Positions 17,320-26,430 of a DNA stretch of 64,000 nucleotides are shown here, in pieces. Both the position numbers and the translations under genes were made by a program. The DNA lies in the NCBI GenBank assembly GCA_036839975.1, contig DAISVU010000002.1, forward strand, positions 108,564-172,563, given 5' to 3'. The DNA comes from RGIG7111 sp036839975. Lineage in GTDB: Bacteria; Bacillota; Clostridia; Peptostreptococcales; Anaerovoracaceae. A model generated the notes under the pieces. The model saw only the letters and a program-made list of their open reading frames with translations, made no database searches and was not told the DNA's origin. Numbering within the stretch: position 1 is the first letter of the stretch; each line of letters starts with the position of its first letter.

Positions 17320-17955
17320 ATGAAAACGATTTTAGGCAAAAAAGTCGGAATGACACAGATATTTGCCGAAACAGGAGAAGTTGTCCCGGTAACGGTGATA
17401 GAAGCAGGCCCTGAGTCAGTAACTCAGATAAAGATTGTTGAAACTGACGGGTATGATGCTGTACAAGTGGGGTTCGGAGATGCAAAACCTCAGCGAGTAA
17501 CGAAGCCTCTGTCAGGACACTTTGATAAAGCGAGTGTTGCGCCTAAAAAGTACATTGCGGAATTCAAGGCGGAAGAAGGCGAAGAATACGAAGTGGGACA
17601 GACGATAACAGTCGCAGATTTCGAAGAAGGGATGAAGCTCGATATAACCGGCACATCCAAAGGTAAGGGCACACAGGGCAACATAAAAAGACACGGCCAT
17701 CACAGAGGACCTGTGAGCCACGGTTCAAAACATAAAAGATTATCGGGAGCACTGGCGGGAGCAGCTTATCCGGGCCGAGTGTTCAAAGGCAACCGGGCTC
17801 CGGGAAGAATGGGGCGCGACACTGTGACCGTTCAGAACATAGTATTGGTTAAAATAATGGAAGACAGAAACCTGATGCTGGTAAAAGGCGCTGTGCCGGG
17901 CGGCAAAGGCGGCATACTTAAGATCCAGAGCGCGGTTAAATGTCAGGACAAGTAG
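17320..17955 (+). CDS. rplC: 50S ribosomal protein L3
   Basis: 211-residue L3, an early-assembling protein near the peptidyl transferase centre. It starts with the family's MKTILGKKVGMTQIF and contains the central extension GHHRGPVSHGSKHKR and the GRMG glutamine-methylation-site region. AAAGGAGGAAAAAAC precedes the ATG. Confidence 0.98.
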   Translation: MKTILGKKVGMTQIFAETGEVVPVTVIEAGPESVTQIKIVETDGYDAVQVGFGDAKPQRVTKPLSGHFDKASVAPKKYIAEFKAEEGEEYEVGQTITVADFEEGMKLDITGTSKGKGTQGNIKRHGHHRGPVSHGSKHKRLSGALAGAAYPGRVFKGNRAPGRMGRDTVTVQNIVLVKIMEDRNLMLVKGAVPGGKGGILKIQSAVKCQDK

Positions 17956-17976
17956 AGTCAGGAAGGAGAAAGTGAA

Positions 17977-18603
17977 ATGGCAACAGTAAAAGTACTGAAC
18001 ATGGAAGGTGCGGAAGCGGGAACAATAGAGCTTGATGACACTGTATTTGCAATAGAGCCAAATCAAAATGCTGTCCTGACAGTTGTGAAAAACTATTTGG
18101 CAAACCAAAGACAGGGAACTCAGTCAGCTAAGACCCGCGGCGAAGTAAGAGGCGGGGGCCGAAAGCCTTTCAGACAGAAGGGAACGGGACGTCACAGACA
18201 GGGATCCTCAACAGACCCTTCACAAATCGGCGGCGGCGTGGTATTTGCACCGAAGCCGAGAAGCTACAGGTATTCCATTCCCAGAAAGATAAGAAAACTG
18301 GCAATGAAATCGATACTTTCCTCCAAGTTGGCGGACATTGAGATGATCGTGCTTGATGAACTGAATTTCGATGCGCCGAAGACTAAGGAAATGGTAAAGG
18401 TTCTGGAAAACATTAAGGCTGATAAAAAAGCTCTGATCGTTACTGCAGAAAGAAACGAAAATCTTATCAAGTCGGCGGCTAACATTCCGGGAGTAAGAAC
18501 AGCGATGGTATCTACGATGAACGTGTATGATATCATAAATCATACAAACTTCGTTGTTACCAAAGACGCGATAAACAAGATCGAGGAGGTGTACGCACAA
18601 TGA
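17977..18603 (+). CDS. rplD: 50S ribosomal protein L4
   Basis: 208-residue L4. The long loop that reaches the exit tunnel is present (TRGEVRGGGRKPFRQKGTGRHRQGS, about residues 47-71, written here in two parts by position), the site of macrolide-resistance changes in other species. In Escherichia coli L4 also represses its own operon through the leader. Its stop overlaps the rplW start by 4 bases. Confidence 0.98.
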   Translation: MATVKVLNMEGAEAGTIELDDTVFAIEPNQNAVLTVVKNYLANQRQGTQSAKTRGEVRGGGRKPFRQKGTGRHRQGSSTDPSQIGGGVVFAPKPRSYRYSIPRKIRKLAMKSILSSKLADIEMIVLDELNFDAPKTKEMVKVLENIKADKKALIVTAERNENLIKSAANIPGVRTAMVSTMNVYDIINHTNFVVTKDAINKIEEVYAQ

Positions 18604-18890
18604 TGACCCCTTATGACATTATAATAAAACCGGTGATTTCAGAAAGAAGTATGGATGACGCCGAGCAAAAAAAATACACATTCAAGGTGGCGGCGGATGC
18701 AACCAGGACTCAAGTCAAGGATGCGGTGGAAGAAATCTTCGATGTGGAAGTAAAAAAAGTAAACATTATGAACGTTGTAGGCAAAAGAAAGAGAATGGGA
18801 AGATATGTCGGCATGACAGCTGCCACTAAAAAAGCCATTGTGACTTTGACAGATGACAGTAAAGAAATAGAATTCTTCCAGAGTCTATAG
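18600..18890 (+). CDS. rplW: 50S ribosomal protein L23
   Basis: 96-residue L23, sited at the tunnel exit, where it docks trigger factor and SRP. The start region reads ATGATG at 18600-18605, so either Met may be used; GAGGAGGTG upstream serves both. PYDIIIKPVISERS and KVNIMNVVGKRKRMG are typical family segments. Overlap with rplD implies translational coupling. Confidence 0.97.
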   Translation: MMTPYDIIIKPVISERSMDDAEQKKYTFKVAADATRTQVKDAVEEIFDVEVKKVNIMNVVGKRKRMGRYVGMTAATKKAIVTLTDDSKEIEFFQSL

Positions 18891-18908
18891 AGGAGGTAAA
18901 AAAGTAAA

Positions 18909-19742
18909 ATGGGAATAAAAAAGTATAACCCGACTACTCCGGGTCTCAGAGGAATGACAGTTTCCACATTTGAGGAAATCACAAAGACCGAACCGGAGAA
19001 AGCTCTTACAAAGACACTGAAAAAACATTCCGGGAGAAATTCAAGAGGCAAAATAACTGTAAGACACAGAGGCGGCGGATACAGACCGAAGTACAGAATA
19101 ATAGATTTCAAAAGGAATAAAGATAATATCCCGGGCAGGGTGGCCTCTATTGAATACGATCCGAACAGAACAGCCAATATTGCGCTGATTGTCTATGCGG
19201 ACGGTGAGAAGAGGTATATCATAGCGCCAAAAGGACTTTCTGTGGGTGATGTTATTGAATCCGGACACGCATCAGATATAAAGACAGGAAATGCGCTTCC
19301 GCTTGCTAATATCCCTGTAGGCACGATCATACACAATGTTGAACTCAAACCGGGAAAGGGAGCTCAAATGGTCAGATCGGCAGGAAACGGCGCTCAGCTC
19401 CGTGCAAAAGAAGAAAAGTTCGCTCAGATCAGACTTCCGTCCGGTGAAGTCAGAAGAGTTAGGATCGAATGCAGGGCTACTATCGGAGAAGTAGGCAATG
19501 AAGAACATCAAAACATACAGATAGGTAAAGCGGGAAGAAAAAGACACATGGGTATCAGACCTACTGTAAGAGGATCTGTAATGAATCCGAATGATCACCC
19601 GCATGGCGGCGGAGAAGGTAAGGCTGGAATCGGACGTGTAGGACCTGTAACGCCTTGGGGCAAACCGGCGCTCGGATATAAGACGAGAAAGAAGAACAAA
19701 GAGTCGGATAAATATATCGTTAAAGAAAGAAGAGATAAGTAG
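18909..19742 (+). CDS. rplB: 50S ribosomal protein L2
   Basis: 277-residue L2, one of the most conserved ribosomal proteins and needed for subunit joining and peptidyl transfer. Family segments visible are KYNPTTPGLRGMT, SAGNGAQLRAKEE, and the C-terminal MNPNDHPHGGGEG containing the essential histidine. Confidence 0.98.
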   Translation: MGIKKYNPTTPGLRGMTVSTFEEITKTEPEKALTKTLKKHSGRNSRGKITVRHRGGGYRPKYRIIDFKRNKDNIPGRVASIEYDPNRTANIALIVYADGEKRYIIAPKGLSVGDVIESGHASDIKTGNALPLANIPVGTIIHNVELKPGKGAQMVRSAGNGAQLRAKEEKFAQIRLPSGEVRRVRIECRATIGEVGNEEHQNIQIGKAGRKRHMGIRPTVRGSVMNPNDHPHGGGEGKAGIGRVGPVTPWGKPALGYKTRKKNKESDKYIVKERRDK

Positions 19743-19756
19743 GAAGGAGCATACAA

Positions 19757-20134
19757 ATGGGAAGATCGCTTAAAAAGGGTCCTTTCGTCGAAATGAAACT
19801 GCTCGCGGCAATTGAAGCTATGAATAAAGCGAATGAGAAAAGAGTGGTAAGAACATGGTCAAGAGCATCGACTGTATTTCCTCAGATGGTAGGTCACACG
19901 ATCGCAGTTCATGATGGCAGAAAACATGTCCCTGTATATATTACGGAAGATATGGTAGGACACAGACTTGGAGAGTTTGCTCCGACCAGAACATACAGAA
20001 GCCATTCGGCTGACAAGAGCACTAAAAAAGATTCAAAGAAGAGCATTGTGGTCGATGCAGTATCACCTGCAACGGCGACTGCAGCACCTGCCGAATCATC
20101 TTCACAGTCTGAATCCGACGGTGCCGAACAATAG
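19757..20134 (+). CDS. rpsS: 30S ribosomal protein S19 with C-terminal tail
   Basis: S19 binds the top of the 30S head with S13. The core (MGRSLKKGPFVE ... GEFAPTRTYRSHSADK) ends near residue 88, but the frame continues to 125 residues; S19 is usually about 93. The extra 35 residues are low complexity: Lys/Ser first, then Ala/Thr/Pro and an acidic SESDGAEQ end. The reading frame is open and the next ribosome-binding site (AAAGGAG) follows the stop, so this is not a missed stop within rplV. Confidence 0.96.
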   Translation: MGRSLKKGPFVEMKLLAAIEAMNKANEKRVVRTWSRASTVFPQMVGHTIAVHDGRKHVPVYITEDMVGHRLGEFAPTRTYRSHSADKSTKKDSKKSIVVDAVSPATATAAPAESSSQSESDGAEQ

Positions 20135-20151
20135 AAAGGAGATAATTTAAA

Positions 20152-20490
20152 ATGGAAGCAAAAGCAATTGCAAAATATGTGAGAATGTCTCCTATCAAAT
20201 TAAAACCTGTTACCAACCTTGTAAGAGGCAAAGATTTAAACGAGGCATTGACTATACTCAAATTTACACCCGGAAAGGGTGCCGAGTTGCTTGAAAAAGT
20301 AGTCCAGTCTGCTGCAGCCAACGCAGATGTAAAAGATATGGACATTGATAATCTATATGTGGCTGAAGTATATGCTCATAAGGGGCCAACTATGAAACGT
20401 TGGAAAGCCGGCGCTCAGGGACGGGCATCGATGATCTTAAAGAGAAGCAGTCATATAGGCGTAACTTTAAGAGAAAAGAATGAAAGATAG
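20152..20490 (+). CDS. rplV: 50S ribosomal protein L22
   Basis: 112-residue L22 with a globular domain on the surface and a beta-hairpin into the exit tunnel (GPTMKRWKAGAQGRASMILKR at the tip region). Normal length. AAAGGAGATAA precedes the ATG. Confidence 0.98.
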   Translation: MEAKAIAKYVRMSPIKLKPVTNLVRGKDLNEALTILKFTPGKGAELLEKVVQSAAANADVKDMDIDNLYVAEVYAHKGPTMKRWKAGAQGRASMILKRSSHIGVTLREKNER

Positions 20491-20502
20491 GAGGTCAGAG
20501 GC

Positions 20503-21450
20503 ATGGGTCAGAAAGTAAGTCCGCATGGATTAAGAGTTGGCATTATAAAAGACTGGAGTTCAAAATGGTATGCAAGCAAAGATACTTTCGCAGACTACCT
20601 GGTTGAAGACATTAAAGTCAGAGAATTCGTTAAGAAAAAACTGTATGCCGCAGGAGTATCAAAAATACTCATCGAAAGAACAGCGGAAAACCAGATCAGG
20701 GTAATCGTGCTCACCGGCAGACCCGGCATGGTAATCGGCAGATCCGGAAACGGTGTAGATGAACTGAAATCGGAAATCGTAAAAATCACAGGAAAAAATG
20801 TAAGCATTGATATAAAAGAAGTAAGAAGAACAGAACTCGATGCGCAGCTGGTTGCAGAAAACATTGCACAGTCGCTCGAGAGAAGAGTATCTTTCAGAAG
20901 AGCTATGAAACAGGCGATGGGCAGAACAATGAAAGCCGGCGCTAAAGGCGTGAAAGTCCTCTGTTCAGGAAGACTGGGCGGCGCCGAGATCGCAAGAAAC
21001 GAAAAGTACAGCGAAGGCAATGTTCCGCTTCATACACTTAGAGCAGATATTGATTACGGTTTTGCAGAAGCGGATACGACTTACGGCAAGATTGGAATAA
21101 AGGTATGGATCAATCACGGCGAGATCCTCGACAAAGGTCTTCATAGCGCAATCAGAGAAGACAAGGACGGCGGCAGGAGAGACGGAAGGAAGAGAAGAGA
21201 CAACAACAGGCGTCGTGACGGAGAAAGAAGGCCGAGACGTGACGGCGACAACAGGCGCAGAGACAGAGATGACAGAGACAGACTGCCGAAGGCTGTAAAT
21301 CCGAGAATAAAAAACATGCCTAAGGAAGAGCCTGAAGCTGAAAAGGCTGTGCAGGCAGGTACGAATACAGAAAATCAGACAGCTGACGCCGCACCTGTAA
21401 AAGAAGCAACTACTGAAGTAAAACCTGAAGAAACAAAGTCGGCAGAATAG
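20503..21450 (+). CDS. rpsC: 30S ribosomal protein S3 with long charged C-terminal tail
   Basis: S3 lines the mRNA entry channel and has helicase activity with S4. The core contains the KH domain (GMVIGRSGNGVDELKSEI, residues 74-91) and the family's ARNEKYSEGNVPLHTLRADIDY. The core ends near residue 217, but the protein is 315 residues against a usual 210-235. The tail begins with an Arg/Asp/Asn-rich block (DGRKRRDNNRRRDGERRPRR) and ends acidic with Glu, Ala and Thr. The frame is uninterrupted to the GAGAGGAGGAAG of rplP. Confidence 0.96.
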   Translation: MGQKVSPHGLRVGIIKDWSSKWYASKDTFADYLVEDIKVREFVKKKLYAAGVSKILIERTAENQIRVIVLTGRPGMVIGRSGNGVDELKSEIVKITGKNVSIDIKEVRRTELDAQLVAENIAQSLERRVSFRRAMKQAMGRTMKAGAKGVKVLCSGRLGGAEIARNEKYSEGNVPLHTLRADIDYGFAEADTTYGKIGIKVWINHGEILDKGLHSAIREDKDGGRRDGRKRRDNNRRRDGERRPRRDGDNRRRDRDDRDRLPKAVNPRIKNMPKEEPEAEKAVQAGTNTENQTADAAPVKEATTEVKPEETKSAE

Positions 21451-21472
21451 ACATTAGAGAGGAGGAAGCGCT

Positions 21473-21907
21473 ATGTTGATGCCAAAGCGCGTTAAACGCA
21501 GAAGAGTCCACAGAGGAAGAATGAAGGGCAGAGCGACCAAAGGCAACAAAATCACATATGGAGATTATGGTCTTGTCGCTACGGAACCCGGCTGGATCAC
21601 TTCCAACCAGATAGAAGCAGCTCGTATAGCAATGACCAGGTCTGTCAAGAGAGGCGGAAAAGTATTTATCAAGATATTTCCACATAAACCGGTTACAAAA
21701 AAACCGGCAGAAGTACGAATGGGTTCCGGTAAAGGTGCTCCTGAATACTGGGTAGCCGTTGTTAAACCGGGCAGAGTAATGTTTGAGATCACAGATGTTA
21801 CAGAAGAACAGGCAAAGGAAGCTATGAGGCTTGCAGGCCATAAACTCCCCGTAAAATCGAGATTTGCTGCAAAGATCAGCCAGAGGGAAAAGGGTGGTGA
21901 AGCATAA
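21473..21907 (+). CDS. rplP: 50S ribosomal protein L16
   Basis: 144-residue L16 (MLMPKRVKRRRVHRGRMKG ... VRMGSGKGAPEYWVAVVKPG), placed at the A-site side of the peptidyl transferase centre. Its stop overlaps the rpmC start by one base (TAATG). Confidence 0.98.
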   Translation: MLMPKRVKRRRVHRGRMKGRATKGNKITYGDYGLVATEPGWITSNQIEAARIAMTRSVKRGGKVFIKIFPHKPVTKKPAEVRMGSGKGAPEYWVAVVKPGRVMFEITDVTEEQAKEAMRLAGHKLPVKSRFAAKISQREKGGEA

Positions 21908-22113
21908 TGGAGATAAACAAAATCAGAGAAATGTCACCGGAAGAGCTGACGGTCGAGCTCGAAAAGATGAAAAAGGATCTTTTCAATCTCAGATTTCAGC
22001 ACGTGACAGGACAGCTTGAAAACCCGATCAAGATGAGGGATACAAAAAGAGATATAGCAAGAGTTAAAACTATTATAAGAGAAAAGGAAATCGAAGTATC
22101 TTCAGCAAAATAG
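21907..22113 (+). CDS. rpmC: 50S ribosomal protein L29
   Basis: 68-residue helical hairpin protein (EELTVELEKMKKDLFNLRFQ, with ENPIKMRDTKRDIARVKTI) close to the tunnel exit. It overlaps rplP by one base. Confidence 0.97.
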   Translation: MEINKIREMSPEELTVELEKMKKDLFNLRFQHVTGQLENPIKMRDTKRDIARVKTIIREKEIEVSSAK

Positions 22114-22128
22114 AAAGGAGGATGAATT

Positions 22129-22389
22129 ATGACAGTTGAAAGAAACAGAAGAAAAACCAGAGTCGGTATGGTAGTCAGCGACAAAATGGACAAAACTGTA
22201 ACAGTTGCCCTGGAAGACTTCGTAAGGCATTCTCTTTATGGCAAAGCTGTTAAGAGAACGAAAAAAGTTAAAGCGCATGATGAAAATAACGAGTGCAACA
22301 TAGGCGACAAGATAAGAATCATGGAAACGAGGCCTCTTTCAAAGGATAAAAGATGGAGACTCGTGGAGATCGTTGAGAAAGTTAAGTAA
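22129..22389 (+). CDS. rpsQ: 30S ribosomal protein S17
   Basis: 86-residue OB-fold S17 (RKTRVGMVVSDKMDKTVTVALE), a primary 16S rRNA binder. AAAGGAGGATGA precedes the ATG. Confidence 0.98.
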   Translation: MTVERNRRKTRVGMVVSDKMDKTVTVALEDFVRHSLYGKAVKRTKKVKAHDENNECNIGDKIRIMETRPLSKDKRWRLVEIVEKVK

Positions 22390-22403
22390 GGAGGCGCCAG
22401 AAA

Positions 22404-22772
22404 ATGATTCAGACAGAGAGCAGATTAAGAGTCGCAGACAATTCCGGTGCAAAAGAGCTTTTGTGCATAAGCATCCTGGGCGGCACCAGCCGTCAATATG
22501 CAAATATTGGTGATGTGGTCGTTTGTACGGTTAAGGAAGCAACCCATGGCGGAGCAGTCAAAAAAGGCGATGTCGTAAGAGCGGTAATCGTTAGAAGCAG
22601 GAAGGGCGCCAGAAGACCGGACGGCAGTTATGTCAAGTTCGATCAGAACGCGGCAGTTGTCATCAAGGAGGATATGCAGCCTGTCGGCACGCGTATATTC
22701 GGCCCTGTTGCAAGGGAACTCAGAGACAGAAGCTTTATGAAAATTGTGTCTTTGGCACCTGAAGTATTATAG
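22404..22772 (+). CDS. rplN: 50S ribosomal protein L14
   Basis: 122-residue L14 (MIQTESRLRVADNSGAKELLCI, and GTRIFGPVARELRD). It contacts the 30S subunit in bridges and is the usual binding site of the silencing factor RsfS. Confidence 0.98.
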   Translation: MIQTESRLRVADNSGAKELLCISILGGTSRQYANIGDVVVCTVKEATHGGAVKKGDVVRAVIVRSRKGARRPDGSYVKFDQNAAVVIKEDMQPVGTRIFGPVARELRDRSFMKIVSLAPEVL

Positions 22773-22784
22773 GAGGCGAGAAGA

Positions 22785-23090
22785 ATGAAAATCAAAAAAG
22801 GTGATACAGTTATTGTTCTTGCCGGAAAAGACAAGGGCAAAACAGGGAAAGTCATAAAAGTAATGCCTAAAGATGAAAAAGTTCTGGTAGAGGGTCTGAA
22901 TATGCAGACTAAGCACCAGAAACAGACACAGAAAGAAAGATCGGACATAAAACATCAGGAAGGCCCTATACATATCTCAAACGTAATGTATTACAACTCG
23001 AAAGACAAGACTCCCGTAAAGATAGGATACAAATTTACCGGAGATAAAAAGATCAGAGTATCCAGAAAAACCGGAGAGGAATTAGAATAG
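22785..23090 (+). CDS. rplX: 50S ribosomal protein L24
   Basis: 101-residue L24 with the N-terminal KOW motif (KKGDTVIVLAGKDKGKTGKV). It starts 50S assembly by binding the 5' end of 23S rRNA. Confidence 0.98.
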   Translation: MKIKKGDTVIVLAGKDKGKTGKVIKVMPKDEKVLVEGLNMQTKHQKQTQKERSDIKHQEGPIHISNVMYYNSKDKTPVKIGYKFTGDKKIRVSRKTGEELE

Positions 23091-23106
23091 AAAGGAGGAG
23101 ACGATC

Positions 23107-23652
23107 TTGACAACGCCCAGATTAAAGGAAACATACAAAAATGAAGTGTTCAGGCAGCTGATGGAAAAGTTCAATTACAATAATGTGATGGAAGTGCCGC
23201 AGCTTGAAAAAATAACTATCAATATGGGTCTTGGTGAGGCGAAGGACAACGCTAAGATGATGGAGAAGGCAATAGCGGAACTCGCGCTGATAAGCGGACA
23301 GAAGCCGGTTGTAACCAAGGCGAAGAAATCCATCGCGAACTTCAAAGTAAGACAGGGAATGCCGGTGGGTACCATGGTTACTTTGAGAGGCGACAACATG
23401 TACTACTTTGCAGATAAGTTTTTCAACATCGCTCTTCCCAGAGTAAGAGACTTTAAAGGTGTTAGTAAAAACGCTTTTGACGGAAGAGGAAACTATTCCA
23501 TGGGTATCCGGGAACAGCTTATCTTTCCGGAGATCAACTATGATAAAGTAGATAAGATCAAAGGTATGAACATAGCATTCACAACAACGGCGAAAACAGA
23601 TGAGGAAGCATCTGAGCTTCTGAGACTTCTGGGCATGCCGTTTGAAAAGTAG
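23107..23652 (+). CDS. rplE: 50S ribosomal protein L5
   Basis: 181-residue L5, binding 5S rRNA and contacting P-site tRNA. The likely start is the TTG at 23107, which lies at proper distance from AAAGGAGGAGACG; the next in-frame ATG would remove conserved residues. Family segments: INMGLGEAKDNAKMM, RDFKGVSKNAFDGRGNYSMGI. Confidence 0.97.
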   Translation: MTTPRLKETYKNEVFRQLMEKFNYNNVMEVPQLEKITINMGLGEAKDNAKMMEKAIAELALISGQKPVVTKAKKSIANFKVRQGMPVGTMVTLRGDNMYYFADKFFNIALPRVRDFKGVSKNAFDGRGNYSMGIREQLIFPEINYDKVDKIKGMNIAFTTTAKTDEEASELLRLLGMPFEK

Positions 23653-23662
23653 GAGGTAATAC

Positions 23663-23848
23663 ATGGCTAAGACATCTCTCAAGGTTAAACAGCAGAGGAA
23701 ACCTAAATATTCGACGAGAGCTTATACCAGATGCAAGATATGCGGAAGACCTCATTCTGTGCTCAAAAAGTACGGAATCTGCAGGATATGCTTCAGAGAA
23801 CTTGCATATAAAGGCGAGATACCCGGTGTAAAAAAAGCCAGCTGGTAA
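23663..23848 (+). CDS. rpsN: 30S ribosomal protein S14, zinc type
   Basis: 61-residue S14 of the short Zn-binding class with Cys24-Cys27 and Cys40-Cys43. The 70-base gap to rpsH holds no recognised feature. Confidence 0.98.
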   Translation: MAKTSLKVKQQRKPKYSTRAYTRCKICGRPHSVLKKYGICRICFRELAYKGEIPGVKKASW

Positions 23849-23918
23849 AGCACAAGACAGTTAATGTTATTGTCAGAACTTCCTGTATGGAAAAGCTGAC
23901 AAGAGAGGAGATAACGAA

Positions 23919-24317
23919 ATGGCAATGACAGATCCTATAGCAGATATGCTGACAAGAATCAGAAATGCAAATACTGTAGGACATGAATCTGTAGATGTTC
24001 CGGCTTCTAAAATGAAGAAGGCCATAGCGGGCATTCTAACTGATGAAGGATACATCGGCGGATACGATGTTATAGAAGATAAGAAACAGGGCACAATCAG
24101 AATACAGATGAAATACGGCCCTGATAAGGAAAAAGTTATTAACGGTTTAAAGAAGATCTCAAAACCGGGATTAAAAGTTTATGCGAAGGCAACGGATGTA
24201 CCTAAGGTGCTTGGCGGCCTCGGAATCGCTATAATTTCGACTTCAAACGGAGTAATAAGCGATAAAGACGCTAGAAAACTTGGTGTCGGTGGCGAAGTGA
24301 TCTGTTATGTATGGTAG
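23919..24317 (+). CDS. rpsH: 30S ribosomal protein S8
   Basis: 132-residue S8 (MTDPIADMLTRIRNANT ... GVISDKDARKLGVGGEVICYVW). In Escherichia coli it represses the spc operon. Normal length. Confidence 0.98.
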   Translation: MAMTDPIADMLTRIRNANTVGHESVDVPASKMKKAIAGILTDEGYIGGYDVIEDKKQGTIRIQMKYGPDKEKVINGLKKISKPGLKVYAKATDVPKVLGGLGIAIISTSNGVISDKDARKLGVGGEVICYVW

Positions 24318-24329
24318 GAGGTAATATCA

Positions 24330-24881
24330 ATGTCAAGAATAGGATTAAAGCCGATTGAACTTCCTGCCGGTGTTGAAGTCAGTATAGGTGACAACAATAT
24401 GGTCACGGTCAAGGGACCTAAAGGCCAGCTGCAGGAGCAACTGAGCAGTCTCATAACGATAGAGCGGAAAGACAATGTTATCACTCTTTCCAGAGACGAT
24501 GATACAAAAGAAAAAAGAGAACAGCACGGACTTGCAAGAGCTCTTCTCAACAACATGGTTACAGGCGTTGCTGAGGGATTCACAAAGAAACTTGAGCTGG
24601 TCGGTGTAGGATACAAAGCTGAAAAGAAGGGCAAAACGCTCGTGCTCAACCTGGGATTTTCACATCCTGTAGAGCTTGAGGATCCTGAGGGGATAGAAAC
24701 CTCTTGTCCTTCGGCAAATGAAATTACGGTATCAGGTGCAGACAAAGTACTTGTCGGAAATTATGCCGCAGATATTAGAGCTCTTAGAAAACCGGAACCT
24801 TACAAAGGCAAAGGCATCAGATGCGATGGTGAACATGTACGTAGAAAAGAAGGTAAGGCCGGCGTAACAACATCGGCTTAA
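24330..24881 (+). CDS. rplF: 50S ribosomal protein L6
   Basis: 183-residue L6 made of two related alpha/beta domains; RKPEPYKGKGIRCDGEHVRRK near the end is the family signature. It lies near the GTPase-associated centre. Confidence 0.98.
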   Translation: MSRIGLKPIELPAGVEVSIGDNNMVTVKGPKGQLQEQLSSLITIERKDNVITLSRDDDTKEKREQHGLARALLNNMVTGVAEGFTKKLELVGVGYKAEKKGKTLVLNLGFSHPVELEDPEGIETSCPSANEITVSGADKVLVGNYAADIRALRKPEPYKGKGIRCDGEHVRRKEGKAGVTTSA

Positions 24882-24899
24882 AGAAAGGAGCAATGAATA

Positions 24900-25256
24900 A
24901 TGGCAAAAGCAAGCAGGAATGACAGAAGAAAAGACAGACATGCGAGAGTCAGAGCTCATTTATTCGGAACTCCTGGAAAACCAAGGATGTGCGTTTACAG
25001 GAGTAATAAGAATATCTATGCTCAGTTGATCGATGACATCAACGGGGTCACATTGGCTGCAGCTTCAACACTGGATAAGGACATTGCCGGATACGGCGGC
25101 AACAAGGAAGCTACTAAGAAAGTAGGAGAGGCTATTGCAAAGAAAGCTCTAGATAAGGGTATAAACTCTGTCGCATTTGACAGAGGCGGATTCCTTTATC
25201 ACGGAAGAGTTAAAGAACTGGCTGACGGTGCTCGTGACGCCGGACTTGAATTCTAA
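24900..25256 (+). CDS. rplR: 50S ribosomal protein L18
   Basis: 118-residue L18 (RKDRHARVRAHLFGTPGKPRMCVYRS ... VAFDRGGFLYHGRVKEL, given by key segments), a 5S rRNA-binding protein working with L5. Normal length. Confidence 0.97.
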   Translation: MAKASRNDRRKDRHARVRAHLFGTPGKPRMCVYRSNKNIYAQLIDDINGVTLAAASTLDKDIAGYGGNKEATKKVGEAIAKKALDKGINSVAFDRGGFLYHGRVKELADGARDAGLEF

Positions 25257-25271
25257 CAGGAGGTAAACGGA

Positions 25272-25775
25272 ATGCGAAACAACAATGAAACGTCTAGAAC
25301 AGAAATGTCTGAAACCATCGTCAGCATAAGAAGAGTTGCAAAGACTGTAAAAGGCGGCCGTAACATGAGATTCAGCGTTACAATGGTCGTGGGTGACGGT
25401 GAAGGACAGGTAGGAGTTGGACTTGGCAAGGCTCAGGAAATACCTGAAGCGGTAAGAAAAGCTGTAGAAGACGCAAAGAAAAACATGATAACGGTTCCTA
25501 CCGTCGGAACAACCATCCCTCACAGGATAACAGGCGTATTCGGCGCCGGAAGAGTACTTCTGATGCCGGCGGTAGAAGGTACGGGAGTTATAGCGGGATC
25601 ATCAGTCAGAACTGTGCTTGAGGCAGCAGGTCTCAAGGACATAAGAGCAAAATCTATAGGTTCGAACAATACCGGCAATATGGCATATGCTGCACTTGAG
25701 GGCCTTAAAAATCTGATGACCCTGGAAAAAGTTGCAAAACTGAGAGGGAAGTCACAGGAAGACATCCTGGTATAA
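25272..25775 (+). CDS. rpsE: 30S ribosomal protein S5
   Basis: 167-residue S5 with the N-terminal double-stranded-RNA-binding fold (VVGDGEGQVGVGLGKAQEIP) and the C-terminal fold (IRAKSIGSNNTGNMAYAALE). It works in decoding fidelity with S4. Confidence 0.98.
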   Translation: MRNNNETSRTEMSETIVSIRRVAKTVKGGRNMRFSVTMVVGDGEGQVGVGLGKAQEIPEAVRKAVEDAKKNMITVPTVGTTIPHRITGVFGAGRVLLMPAVEGTGVIAGSSVRTVLEAAGLKDIRAKSIGSNNTGNMAYAALEGLKNLMTLEKVAKLRGKSQEDILV

Positions 25776-25787
25776 GGAGGAAAAAAT

Positions 25788-25970
25788 ATGGCAGACATGA
25801 TCAAAATAACTTTGACAAAAAGCACAATAGGCGCTCCTCCAAAGCAGAGAAAGATAATAGAAGCAATGGGGCTCAAAAAGATGCATCAGTCAGTTGAAAT
25901 GAAAGATACACAGGCGGCAAGAGGGGCAGCGGCACAAGTATCGCATCTTGTTACTGTAGAAGAACTGTAG
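25788..25970 (+). CDS. rpmD: 50S ribosomal protein L30
   Basis: 60-residue L30 (IKITLTKSTIGAPPKQRKI). Normal length. GGAGGAAAAAAT precedes the ATG. Confidence 0.97.
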   Translation: MADMIKITLTKSTIGAPPKQRKIIEAMGLKKMHQSVEMKDTQAARGAAAQVSHLVTVEEL

Positions 25971-25989
25971 GAATGGAGGTGCAAAACAA

Positions 25990-26430
25990 ATGAAACTGCA
26001 TGAATTAAAAGCAGCCGAAGGATCCGGCAGAAACCGTAAAAGACGCGGACGAGGTCATGCTACAGGTCAGGGTACCACCGGCGGAAGAGGCATGAACGGA
26101 CAGAAGTCGAGAAGCGGCGGCGGCGTCAGACTGGGATTTGAAGGTGGCCAGATGCCACTTTACCGAAGGCTGCCTAAAAGAGGGTTCACAAATATTTGGG
26201 GAACCGAATATGCTACTGTAAATGTAGATGATCTCAATAGATTTGATGAAGGTACCGTTGTAACTCCTGAACTTCTCAAGGAAAACGGTGTGGTAAAAAA
26301 TCATAAAGACGGGATCAAGGTATTAGGAAACGGGGAATTAGAAAAAAATGTAACTGTCAAGGCTCATAAGTTCAGCAAGACGGCTGCAGAAAAAATCGAA
26401 GCTGCCGGAGGAAAGGCAGAGGTGATTTAA
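25990..26430 (+). CDS. rplO: 50S ribosomal protein L15
   Basis: 146-residue L15 with the Gly/Arg-rich N-terminal extension (RKRRGRGHATGQGTTGGRG) and a globular C-terminus. Its stop overlaps the secY start by one base, the usual coupling of L15 and SecY. Confidence 0.98.
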   Translation: MKLHELKAAEGSGRNRKRRGRGHATGQGTTGGRGMNGQKSRSGGGVRLGFEGGQMPLYRRLPKRGFTNIWGTEYATVNVDDLNRFDEGTVVTPELLKENGVVKNHKDGIKVLGNGELEKNVTVKAHKFSKTAAEKIEAAGGKAEVI

